DNA of 64,000 nt from Micrasema longulum (taxonomy: Eukaryota > Arthropoda > Insecta > Trichoptera > Brachycentridae): positions 36,833-100,832 of the forward strand of contig JAGVSM010004935.1 of assembly GCA_022494885.1 (NCBI GenBank), given 5' to 3'. The position numbers and the translations under genes were made by a program. Below the pieces are notes generated by a model that ran no database searches, had not been told where the DNA came from, and worked only from the letters and a program-made list of their open reading frames with translations. Of this stretch, positions 55,560-64,000 are shown in pieces (positions within the stretch are counted from its first letter, which is position 1; each line of letters starts with the position of its first letter).

Positions 55560-56065
55560 GACACCTCGCCGTGTGTGTAGTTGAACTGTAGACAGAGGTG
55601 GCTCTGTAGCTGCTGTAGTCCGGCCATCTCGGATGAGAAAGGCTTCTCTGGCTGGGTCAGCGGTGATATCCTCCAAGAAGGGCAGGCGGCGGAGTCGAAG
55701 GCGGAAAGGGCGTAATTCCAATAAAACACGCTTAATCTTGATTTATACACAACTTTATTCACAAAAAACACAGGTTTTATTAAATTATTTGCACCGTGTC
55801 GCTGTCGGACAGGGTGCGGGACAGCATACCTAAGCCGTAGGAGAGAGCGAGAGGGGGTCGGGCTGCCCCGGATTAACGCGTAGGGCGCTCTCTCATTGGC
55901 TGGATATTTTATCTTAACATCAGTACTTTTAAAGGCATATAATACCCTCGGTATACATTTCACATAAAAATGAAGTATGTAGGCATCATCCCCGTGTCTC
56001 AATAAATACATAAATAACACGAGAAAAGATCCTACATACCGATTTAAAGGGTGACACACGTTTTA
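55560..56065 (-). mobile_element. Possible solo LTR
   Basis: A GC-richer block read on the minus strand from TGTGTCACCCTTTAAATCGG to CTACACACACGGCG. It has promoter-like and poly(A)-like words: AATAAAACCTGTG near 55770 and GAATAAAGTTGTG near 55750. The long open frames on both strands have no retroviral or host domain. Neither a partner LTR nor a clean target duplication is visible. Confidence 0.25.
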
Positions 56066-56195
56066 GTGGGATTCTATTTTATATATTTTATTTTTATTTA
56101 TAGGAAACATATTCGAAAACCATATTTGCCGCAATAAGTCGGTTTCTTAGAACAGGCATTTGCCCATATAGGAACCGATTGCAACATTAGGCATA

Positions 56196-56279
56196 CTAAT
56201 ATTTCTGGCTTGCCGACCCTTCATATACTGAGCCTACTCCCAGTACAAGCAGAATTTGCCAGAGTGTTTTTTGTGCCAT
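56196..56279 (-). CDS. Signal-peptide-like mini-ORF or first exon
   Basis: The ATG at 56279 has a good insect context (CAAAAATGGC). The 27-codon frame reads MAQKTLWQILLVLGVGSVYE, then GSASQKY, a plausible signal peptide with small residues at the cleavage site. A GTATGC donor overlaps the stop, so it could be the first exon of a secreted protein. No second exon was identified. Chance or an old retroelement product remains possible. Confidence 0.25.
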   Translation of the reverse strand: MAQKTLWQILLVLGVGSVYEGSASQKY

Positions 56280-56995
56280 TTTTGTAACAATGTATGTAAT
56301 CGTATAAACTAATAAATGAATAAAAAATTAGTAAATTCAGTGAGGCCTAGTGCCTCATAATCCTATACATATTTATGGCTAGAGTCTCGATATTCTAACG
56401 TCTGCCCCCTCAAGTGACATAATTAACCGTCTTTATTAAAGGGGTAGCTTATTAGATTACAAAATCGAGACTACTAGCCGAACTTAGCAAGAAAACTAAC
56501 ATATGGAAAAACTTGTAAAAACACCGGCGCCGGCCGCTCTGGTTGAAGCGCCGCGTGTAGCCCTAGCGACGATTCGCGAAGCTTCAGCTGCCACGACCAT
56601 CGAGGTCTAAGGATTTCTCAGCGCTCAGTCGAACATTTTCCCTCGTGTAAAAACCGCCTCCGTCTATGAGCCCCAACAAGGGCCGCTAGGTTTGATAATG
56701 TTTTAAATGATCGGCACTTGCCGCCGCATTCCGCCTTTTTTGCCACACGAGCGGCGATGTCCGATACAATAATATACTGATAAATTCAATACAGGGCTCT
56801 TGGCTTCATGAAGTTAGGAATACGTTTTATATTTTTTTGTTATATGTACAATGTACTGTACCCGGCAGTAAATTAAATACATCGGACTTAAGAATGAGAC
56901 TGCCGTCTTTGTAGAAGAGCGACGTCTCTATCGCAGGAGTTCGGTATCTGTATGCATTTATGAATGTATGACAAAGTATGTATTTATGTTTTTCC
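56280..56995. other. Spacer with a GC-rich block
   Basis: 56520-56700 is GC-rich with CCGGCGCCGGCC. On the minus strand TTGGGGCTCATAGACGG bears a weak likeness to a tRNA primer-binding site. No gene is recognised. Confidence 0.3.
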
Positions 56996-56999
56996 TTTT

Positions 57000-57372
57000 T
57001 TAAAACAAATGTTATTACTATTTTATTTTATTTTTACATCTGAGCATGTTTTTCATTCTTTATTTCCATTCTTAATTCTTAATTACTCTTACAAATTTTC
57101 TTAATTTTTAATATTATTTCCATTTGTAAATACTCACTACAAACTACAACCCTAAAATATATTTTTTTCACTTAAATTTTAATTTTAAAACAACTTTCAT
57201 TTATGTTTTCTTTTTCCTTCTCTTTTTTATACTTTCATAATTAACCTTACATTTAATTGTTTTTTAATATGGAAACTTCACTGGTCCATTAGAATTAAGT
57301 CCAATTGTGTAAAATATTAAACTTTGTAACTGTACTGTATGTTTCCTGAATAAAAGAAAATAAATAAATAAA
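57000..57372 (+). repeat. LINE 3' end with A-rich tail
   Basis: The UTR matches the minus copy at 40310-40612 and ends in CTGAATAAAAGAAAATAAATAAATAAA-type A-rich sequence. The flanking words GACGTC occur at both borders. Confidence 0.6.
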
Positions 57373-57790
57373 GACGTCGCTCTACAAAGCCGCAGTTTGC
57401 CGATTACGCCGTCAGTCTCTTTCTTAAGCCCGATGTGATTTATTTAATGTCGGTTACTTTATCTTTGTATGAATAAATACATTGAATAAAAACGAAAATT
57501 GTTTCAAATACTCGTAAATATATTTGAGGTTTTTTTTTAGGGCCGCTTACATGTGGACAATGCAATAGATATTACAATATTGTCATATCCCAGTTCCGTG
57601 AACATCCTCGACCGCGTAGTACGTAACGCTGGGACAATACGAACATTCGGCCGCTGCTCGCACAAAATGAATGCAGTGCGTTTGTTACGAGCGAATTCAC
57701 GAAAAATGTTATTCATTTTTTACCAGGATGTATTGGAATACGATATTTTCACAAGTTAGGAAATAAATAAATAAGTGTTTTTTTCATCCG
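57373..57790. other. Spacer without recognised gene
   Basis: The open frame at 57553-57759 has no recognisable motif. Confidence 0.4.
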
Positions 57791-57794
57791 CCAG

Positions 57795-58127
57795 TTTGTA
57801 GAACTAATTATGGATAACACTCTTCCCTCTATCGTTCTTGCTCAAACTACGAACGATGAAATATCATCATCTGTGTCTAGTACACGAGATTTAGGTATTA
57901 TACTTGACACTAAACTTTCTTTTACAATTCGTATTGAACATGTTATCAATAAATCCTCAAAACTCCTTGGATTTACTAACAGAAGCACAACTGACCTTAA
58001 AAATATCAATACCCTTAAAGCTCTCTTCTGTTCCCTAGTTCGCCCGCACCTAGAGTATTTCTGTTATCTGGTCTCCATATTATGATGTTCACATCAAGAA
58101 TATTGAATCGGTTCAACGTCGATTTTT
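57795..58127 (+). pseudogene. LINE ORF2 thumb fragment, interrupted by a SINE
   Basis: Reads STRDLGIILDTKLSFTIRIE, HVINKSSKLLGFTNRSTTDL, NTLKALFCSLVRPHLEY, then after a frame shift IKNIESVQRRFLRN. This is the RDLG, LVRPHLEY and ESVQ blocks of Jockey/CR1-like LINEs. The SINE head begins directly after RFLRN. Confidence 0.8.
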
Positions 58128-58265
58128 GAGAAATACCGTGGTATAGTGGTCTCACACACTTAAGGTTCCGGGTTCGATTCCCGGTGAGAGCACAAAAATT
58201 AAATGTGAATTTTCTCAAGCCTGGGTGTTCTGTGATGTAATTCATCACTGTGATTGGGCCTCCTG
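58128..58265 (+). repeat. tRNA-derived SINE (family A), copy 2
   Basis: The head has ACCGTGGTATAGTGGTCTCA (A box region) and a B box GGTTCGATTCC, then the GTGAGA...CACAAAAATTAAATGTGA body and GCCTGGGTGTTC. It inserted into the preceding LINE fragment. Confidence 0.72.
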
Positions 58266-58411
58266 GCCTGTTGTGGAGCAAAAAAATAGCAAAATATAAT
58301 AGCCTGCCCGTTTATCTCGGTGGCGAATTGCTGTTTACACGTAGACAATGGTCCTGGAACAAAAGAACATTGTATTATCTTCGTGTAAACGGCCTTTTAG
58401 AATACATTATA

Positions 58412-58734
58412 CAGGGTGTTCGTTAAACTCTGTCACATCCGAGACCACGATGATCGATATAAGCAGGAAGACATATTGGCACATTAAAATATATTTTTTA
58501 GAATTAATAAAATTTAAAAAATTAAATATCAAAAAAGCAAATGGTTGCTTACAACCGCGCGTCCGTGCTCCCCTTACTTCTCCCCTGCAGAAGTAAGCAA
58601 CCATTTGGTTTTTTAAACATTTTCTTTTTAAAAATTTTCTTTGTTCTAAATATTTTTTTAAATATGCTAATATGTCTTCTTTCCCATACTGATCATTGTG
58701 GTTTTTTATGTGACAGAGTTTAAAGAACATCCTG
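58412..58734. mobile_element. Palindromic MITE with TATA target site, copy 5
   Basis: 323 bp, left end CAGGGTGTTCGTTAAACTCT, flanks TATA and TAGA. The inner arms are intact and the centre is shorter than in the other copies. Confidence 0.8.
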
Positions 58735-58774
58735 TAGATTTCACGTGATTGTTCTCTGATTGAAATAGAACCAG

Positions 58775-59003
58775 GGCCCCGATTACAAAGGGAAGTTAAC
58801 AGAGTTATGTTCGACTGTCATTTAAGAAAAATCGATATTTGTGTAAGAAAATTAGTATATTTACATGAACATTTAAAGTACCTATAATTGAACACGTTTA
58901 AAAGAAAAAATATACGCATATTTTGCTTTTCATACAGAAAACATAATTTTACTTTGTAGATGAAATTTAAGATAAATATTAACTTCCCATTGTAATCGGG
59001 GCC
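58775..59003. mobile_element. Palindromic MITE (GGCCCCGATTACA ends, CAG target site)
   Basis: 229 bp, ends GGCCCCGATTACAAAGGGAA and the matching TCCCATTGTAATCGGGGCC, with CAG on both sides (58772-58774 and 59004-59006). Half-copies of this end precede the MITEs at 1992 and 30837. Confidence 0.75.
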
Positions 59004-59006
59004 CAG

Positions 59007-59240
59007 GGTACGTATTCTGATGGGAAGTTAAAATTTATCTTCAATTTTATCTACAAAGTAAAATTAAGTTTTCTGTATGAAAAATATAATATGTTTACAT
59101 TTTTTTTTTCTAAACATGTTTAAATACCGGTTACCGACGAAGATACGTTAATTTTTCATACAAATATATACACTATCGTACATAAATATTGACATTAGTT
59201 TATACCGTCTCTCCGTGGATTAGAAATGAATACGGAGCCG
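59007..59240. repeat. Dispersed repeat, inverted relative to 1740-1991
   Basis: TTATCTTCAATTTTATCTAC, AAAATTAAGTTTTCTGTATG and CGGTTACCGACGAAGATACG are the reverse complement of words in 1740-1991. Confidence 0.6.
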
Positions 59241-59830
59241 TCCTCTGGTTTGAATAGTCTCTATCTAACATGGCTCAGCCTGTTGTAAGATGGAGACTTT
59301 TAAAGTGGATACTTTACACCCTGTGTAACATCCACCAATCTGCCCATGTTTAAACATTTACAGTTTTTAACTCTTCCATATGTTGACTTTTGTGATGTAA
59401 AGGAGCCTTTCGGCTTTACCTTTATCATATGGGTGAGATTCATCCGGCTGAACCCCTAGGGAGAAAACCCAGTCTGTCCGTAAACATTTGGACATAATCA
59501 AAACATTGTTGAATTAACTAACTGGTATAAAAGAAGTATAAAAGCTGAAAAATTGTTTTCAGGCGTTGCCTAGTAGGTGAATTGGTTCAGCCGGATAAAT
59601 CTCACCCACATGATAAAGAATTCAGCTCTTTTACTTCACCAAAGTCTACAGATAAAAGAGTTGAGAAAATCTGGGTGTTCAAACATAGGCAGAATGGTGA
59701 ATTTCACACAGTGTTTAAACTAGCCACTTAAACCAGCCAATGACGGATCATAAGCCATGTAATGCCTAGACTTCCATATTCCATTCTCAAAAATATTTTC
59801 CTTCTCTTTTGCAACAAATTTAGATCTAAA
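59241..59830. repeat. Palindromic family 1, rearranged copy
   Basis: Contains the centre CAGGCGTTGCCTAGTAGGTG, the arms GCCACTTAAACCAGCCAATG and GCCTAGACTTCCATATTCC, and the end motif CCCCTAGGGAG. Confidence 0.65.
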
Positions 59831-59834
59831 CTAT

Positions 59835-60539
59835 TTGAAAAATCGTATAAACGCCAATGTGTCAAAGTGTTTGCTTATTTCTTTTTCGCGAGGTCGACAT
59901 CCCATCCCATATCATTATATATTAGAAAACCAACCTGTTCAGAGAGTTGATACCGTACGCGATCTGGGTGTTATTCTTGATAGCAAACTTACATTTGAGA
60001 ATCACTTCGATGACATACTGACCCGTGCACATAGAAACCTTGGTTTTGTAATTCGTACACGTCAGGTATTTAAAGATATCGCGTGCATTACAATGGTCTA
60101 CTTTGCTCATGTTCGCAGTTTGCTCGAGTATGCCTCTTCTGTTTGGTCTCCACAATATATCACACATAAAGAAAAGTTCGAGAAAATTCAATGGACATTT
60201 CTTAGACATCTTAACTGGAGATGCAGGAATACCGATCTCAATTATATATCTTCCTGCAAAAAACACCACTTGCTTACTTTAGAAGATCGCCGTCTACTGT
60301 TGGACTTGGGGGTGCTTCATGACATATTTAGTGGACGCCTTGATAGTCCGGCTCTTTTGTCGGAGTTATCATTAAATGTCCCCGGCGACCGCACCCGTCA
60401 CACGTCGAGCTCTCTATTTCATGTGCCAGCAGTTCGTACGAACTATGCCCAGAACTCTCCACTTATACGTTTTGCTAGTGAATATAATTTGAACTTTCCC
60501 CTTATTGATCCATTTGATTGTAAAAAAATAACATTTTAA
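59835..60539 (+). pseudogene. LINE ORF2 thumb and C-terminus, 5'-truncated
   Basis: A 234-residue open frame: NANVSKCLLISFSRGRHPIP, VDTVRDLGVILDSKLTFENH, HVRSLLEYASSVWSPQYI, LEDRRLLLDLGVLHDIFSGR and ALLSELSLNVPGDRTRHTSS. These are consecutive blocks of a Jockey/CR1-like ORF2 after the catalytic domain. The catalytic part is missing. There is no frame disruption, so it is fairly recent. A different LINE (60569 onward, minus) lies at its 3' side. Confidence 0.88.
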
Positions 60540-60884
60540 ATGCGCATCTTTAAACATACTTTTTTGTCTTTTTTTTTTTTTTTTTTTATTTGAATTTAAT
60601 AGCATAATTATACATTTTACAATTTAAAAAAAATTTCACTTGTTATATTTTTACTAAAACTAAAATCCCACCAAGCCACTTTTTGTAGCTTGTTGGTGAA
60701 GATTATATTTATACTGACTTAATAATATTATTTACATTTATAAAAACAATGAATTACATATAAAAATTAAAAATTAACAGCCGGAAAGATCAGAATAAAC
60801 ATGTTTATACAAATAATAATATATAAATTTATTTTTTAAATACAAGAAAATATATGAAAAAATAAAATATTTACACCTAAGCTA

Positions 60885-63842
60885 CTATTCATATATAAAC
60901 TCTTGATCGAGTAGCCACTCTCTTATTTTGCTCTTGTTACAATGTGAGTTAAATTTAAGTTCTTTTGGTAATAAATTAAAAATTCTAGGTACTAAATAAT
61001 TGAGAGTTCTATTTCCATATTTATTGCATACTTTTGGTACTACCAAGCCATCATTAGACGTGAAGCGTGTATTATGGTTATGTTTGAGAGGAAACTTGAA
61101 TGTATTACTATGAAATTGTTCCAAAATGATGCAAAGCCACAGTATTCCTCGAACAGGTAGAGTTTTGATTGTTTTGTACAGGAGATCATTATTACTTCTT
61201 TGTTCGTAAATCTCTGCAGGTACAATTCGCTTAACTATAGAATACTGTAGACCCTGGATCATTTTAATATTAGTTTTAGTCGAATGTCCCCACGACTTTA
61301 TACCATATCTTATTATTGATTCTACTAAAGAAAAATAAATAATTTTAAGAGTGATTTTAGGCAAAATAAAAGATAACTTATAGAAAGTACTCACAAGAGT
61401 CCGCAATCGATCACAAAGTTTAAATATATGACGATCCCATTTAAAATTATGATCAATAAAAATACCCAAATACTTATACTCCTCCACAAATTCTATGAGT
61501 TCACAATTACATGTGTTAGAGATACCATCATGCAAGCAATCTGTGCAATGAGCAATAATATTAGGCAAAACATATTTTTTGGCATGAGGAGATTTTATGT
61601 ATAAGCATTTAGTCTTTTTTGCATTTATAATGAGACCATAGTCATGAGCCCATTTTAACAATTTATTGAAATCACTTTGCAATATCTCTTGTGATTCTAA
61701 TGGGTTTTTATTGGAAATAACTAGTGCGGTGTCATCTGCAAAAATAAATCTCCTTACTTCTTTAAAAACGTTGCAAATCACTGACACATAAATTATATAC
61801 AATTTAGGACCCAAGATAGACCCTTGTGGCACCCCTGATAGACATTCCCTCGCTAGACTTAATGAATTCTTTATTTTTATACTCATTTTCCTCCCCACTA
61901 AATAATTTTCAAAAAAAGTTAATAAATTACCCCTTATGCCAATTGACTCCAAAATACATATTAATTTAGAATGACACAAAGTGTCAAAAGCTTTTGAGAA
62001 ATCGATGAAAAGTACAGTGACATGATGCAAAATATTTAATTTGTTATTGATGAAATCTGCGAAATCCTGCAGCAAGTCATCGCAACTCTTTTTTTTTTGA
62101 AAACCATATTGGAAAGGATCAATGATGTTGAACTTTTTTAAATAAATATCTAAATAAATGCAGACATATTTTTCTAAAATTTTTTCAATTGCAGGTAAAA
62201 GTGAAATTGGTCTATAATTATTAACAATTGAATGATCCCCCCCTTTGTAAATTGGTCTAACTATGCTATGTTTAAACATCTCCGGAATCACACCAGTCAG
62301 CAAAATAATATTTATAAGGTGTGTAATTATAGGACCTAACACCGAGACATGTTTTTTGATATCGCACATTCTTATATTGTCAATACCGGTTGTTTTAGAA
62401 TTTTTCATCGAGCTTATAATTTTTGTTATTTGAGAAGTTTTAGCTCTAGGCAAATACATTGAATGCTGTTTAGGTGTAAACGTGATTTTACTGGTTTCAA
62501 TAGTGCATTTGTGCAGCAAGTCTTTCACTCCAACCTCAAAAAAAGATCCAATTTTTTCTGTCGTGTCTTCTATTGAATTTTTCAGTAAGAAATATTTTTC
62601 AATAACTGTGTCACAATCAGTTTTATTATTTCTTCCTAATACTTTATTAATTTCATTCCAAGTAGACTTAATGTCATAGCCGCAACCATAGAACCTGTTA
62701 TTATAATAGTTTTTCTTTGTTTTGAGCACATATTTGTTTAATTTATTTCTATATGCTTTAAATTCCCTTTCAAAAGTTATGTTTTTAGGTGATCTTTTCC
62801 ATCTGCTCCAAAGTGCATCTTTTATTTTTATTTTTACTAGTAAATTAGAATTTGCCCATATTTTTCTTCCACAGTTTTTGACCGTATTTTCTATATTTCT
62901 AACTACTATACTTTTGGAATAAACTCTTTCAAAATTTTCATATATTTTATTATACAAACAAACAGATCCAGTCTCCTCTAGAAGCGGCTCCCAATTTATT
63001 AGTTTGATGTTCATGTTAATTAATTTATCAGATAGAAAAGTAAAATGTTGGGACTGCTTACTCTTGTCTTCCATCAATGGAGTTTCAGGAATGATAAGAG
63101 CTATCAGGTAGTGGTCAGCTATATTACTCTCATAAACACATGTCCTTAAATCCACGCACTCCCTGTCACGAACATAGATGTGATCCAGGCACGAGCATAC
63201 TGTACTCTGTTGAACGATCACCTCTCTTGTTACGTCTTTTATACATCTTGTCATGCCGAAGGAGGCCATCATATTTTCATATTGTAAAGTTGTCCCATCA
63301 TTGCAATCTAGAAGATTTAAATTGATGTCTCCGAGAAATATAATGCAGTCCTTTTCCGCAATTTTTTTAAAAACGTTTTCAATTTCTTTTATAAAAACCA
63401 TTTTATTTGTATTTTGTGGACGGTATATTGAATACAGGTGGTATTTTTTGCCATTTTTTAAAGTTAATAATCCACACACAAATTCAAAAACGTTTTCAGT
63501 GCATTCAATTTTTGTTTCCGTAAATTTAAGTTTATTTTTAACATAGAGTAATATTCCACCTCCCGTTTTTTTTGGTCGGCAGTAATAATACATATTATAA
63601 CCCTGTAACGTATATAAGTCGATATGGTGTGGGTCCGTTATTGCAGTTTCACAAATACTTATTACGTCGATATTTTCTAACGAGTTATTCAAATGTATAT
63701 TTAAAACGTCCCAATATTTAGATATCGATCTTATGTTTAATTGAATACACACGAGATTGCTAGTATTTGTTTCCATTTTTATCCATTCTTCCAAATTAGT
63801 TGTGCGCTCGTATGCTAGATTAGTTTCTTCAATGTAATCCAA
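60885..63842 (-). CDS. LINE ORF2: AP endonuclease and reverse transcriptase
   Basis: 985 aa, uninterrupted. The N-terminal APE-type endonuclease has LNIRSISK (about 35), CETAIT (about 65), GGGILLYVK, YRPQN, the catalytic GDIN at 171-174, LDHIYVRD near 217, and ADHYLIAL near 241 where SDH is usual (Ser to Ala). The reverse transcriptase has YKGGDHSIVNNYRPISLLP, the first catalytic Asp in FIDFSKAFD, GVPQGSILGPKLYIIYVSVI near 669 and FADDT at 701-705. It would nick target DNA and reverse-transcribe its own RNA from that nick. The start is the first ATG after the ORF1 stop. Jockey/CR1/Daphne-type; the clade is not settled. Confidence 0.96.
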   Translation of the reverse strand: MDYIEETNLAYERTTNLEEWIKMETNTSNLVCIQLNIRSISKYWDVLNIHLNNSLENIDVISICETAITDPHHIDLYTLQGYNMYYYCRPKKTGGGILLYVKNKLKFTETKIECTENVFEFVCGLLTLKNGKKYHLYSIYRPQNTNKMVFIKEIENVFKKIAEKDCIIFLGDINLNLLDCNDGTTLQYENMMASFGMTRCIKDVTREVIVQQSTVCSCLDHIYVRDRECVDLRTCVYESNIADHYLIALIIPETPLMEDKSKQSQHFTFLSDKLINMNIKLINWEPLLEETGSVCLYNKIYENFERVYSKSIVVRNIENTVKNCGRKIWANSNLLVKIKIKDALWSRWKRSPKNITFEREFKAYRNKLNKYVLKTKKNYYNNRFYGCGYDIKSTWNEINKVLGRNNKTDCDTVIEKYFLLKNSIEDTTEKIGSFFEVGVKDLLHKCTIETSKITFTPKQHSMYLPRAKTSQITKIISSMKNSKTTGIDNIRMCDIKKHVSVLGPIITHLINIILLTGVIPEMFKHSIVRPIYKGGDHSIVNNYRPISLLPAIEKILEKYVCIYLDIYLKKFNIIDPFQYGFQKKKSCDDLLQDFADFINNKLNILHHVTVLFIDFSKAFDTLCHSKLICILESIGIRGNLLTFFENYLVGRKMSIKIKNSLSLARECLSGVPQGSILGPKLYIIYVSVICNVFKEVRRFIFADDTALVISNKNPLESQEILQSDFNKLLKWAHDYGLIINAKKTKCLYIKSPHAKKYVLPNIIAHCTDCLHDGISNTCNCELIEFVEEYKYLGIFIDHNFKWDRHIFKLCDRLRTLVSTFYKLSFILPKITLKIIYFSLVESIIRYGIKSWGHSTKTNIKMIQGLQYSIVKRIVPAEIYEQRSNNDLLYKTIKTLPVRGILWLCIILEQFHSNTFKFPLKHNHNTRFTSNDGLVVPKVCNKYGNRTLNYLVPRIFNLLPKELKFNSHCNKSKIREWLLDQEFIYE

Positions 63843-63858
63843 ATCCTAGTTTTTAATT

Positions 63859-64000
63859 TTAGCAAGTATATTGAATTCTCGCTCTCGCTTTCTGCTCCAT
63901 CCTTTTTCTTACTGGGCAATCCGGACTGAACGCCGTATGTACGTTTAATCCGTCACCGTCGGCGCAGTTTACACATTTTGGCGAGGTGTCCTTTTGTACT
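63859..64000 (-). CDS. LINE ORF1 C-terminus with CCHC zinc knuckle (partial)
   Basis: The minus-strand frame entering from the window edge reads DTSPKCVNCADGDGLNVHTA, then FSPDCPVRKRM and a stop. The Cys-x2-Cys, His, Cys pattern is a gag-like zinc knuckle typical of the nucleic-acid-binding ORF1 protein of Jockey-group LINEs. It ends 16 bp before the ORF2 start, as expected for a bicistronic LINE. Confidence 0.8.
   Translation of the reverse strand, partial: VQKDTSPKCVNCADGDGLNVHTAFSPDCPVRKRMEQKARARIQYTC

Larger units (their letters stand above)
60569..64000 (-). mobile_element. Nearly intact Jockey/CR1-like LINE, running off the window
   Basis: In minus orientation it has the C-terminal end of ORF1 (64000-63859), a 16-bp gap, the full ORF2 (63842-60885) and a 295-bp 3' UTR. 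A poly(A) tail is seen as a T run on the plus strand at 60569-60587. No internal stops in ORF2 and a preserved tail indicate a young insertion. The 5' end and target duplication lie outside the window. Confidence 0.95.

Noticed and set aside
55424..56059. 211-codon open frame on the minus strand
   Set aside because: It crosses a GC-rich LTR-like block, has no domain, and overlaps other open frames. A chance frame is more likely.
1..64000. CRISPR array or bacterial defence system
   Set aside because: No regularly spaced short repeats with unique spacers, no cas-like or operon-type genes; the introns, SINEs and LINEs show eukaryotic nuclear DNA.

Overview
The window looks like a gene-poor, AT-rich piece of an animal nuclear genome, most probably an insect. 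There are no operons or bacterial-type genes. Coding sequence is split by GT-AG introns, and most of the DNA is transposable-element debris typical of arthropods: Tc1/mariner, pogo-like, PIF/Harbinger-like and hAT-like DNA elements, many palindromic MITEs, tRNA-derived SINEs, and LINEs of the RTE, R1-like and Jockey/CR1-like groups. The insect order cannot be fixed from sequence alone.

Only two host genes are well supported. One is a four-exon peptidoglycan recognition protein gene on the minus strand (42350 to 38230). Its spliced product is 210 aa, with a signal peptide and every amidase zinc and catalytic residue, so it is probably a secreted immune amidase. The other is an intact tRNA-Ala(AGC) at 32366-32438. 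A GC-rich exon at 535-708 (minus) and a signal-peptide-like mini-ORF near 56.2 kb are weaker host candidates.

Region by region. 1-5 kb: candidate exon, palindromic repeats, and a mariner split by a hAT-like MITE. 5-10 kb: an R1-like LINE end, a TTAA-flanked MITE, two tandem CAG-flanked MITEs and a hammerhead-like motif. 10-17 kb: a full-length decayed mariner, an RTE fragment, a Jockey/CR1-like LINE fragment and a second hammerhead-like motif. 17-27 kb: a possible solo LTR, more hAT-like MITEs and Penelope-type ends. 27-31 kb: an internally deleted mariner carrying a PIF/Harbinger insertion, a SINE and several MITEs. 31-36 kb: an RTE fragment, a SINE, tRNA-Ala, and a pogo-like element (TA target site) holding a nested Tc1 element that has its own intron. 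36-43 kb: the PGRP gene, with LINE and SINE debris and an (AAAAT)n tract in its introns. 43-50 kb: an inverted Penelope-type end with a hammerhead core, and MITEs. 50-55 kb: at least four levels of nested retroelements. 55-60 kb: GC-rich LTR-like DNA, SINE, MITE and LINE fragments. 60.6-64 kb: a nearly intact LINE with a 985-aa endonuclease/reverse transcriptase, and the zinc-knuckle end of its ORF1 running off the window.

The elements interact mainly as a record of successive insertions. Target-site duplications of TA, TTA, TTAA, TATA, CAG/CTG and 8 bp can be read directly at many borders. In the 50-55 kb cluster, removing the inserts restores an open reverse-transcriptase frame. I found no CRISPR array, no bacterial system and no clearly new defence system. 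The most unusual signals are the hammerhead-like ribozyme motifs, a conserved hairpin at the 3' end of one LINE family, and MITE families with uncommon target-site duplications.
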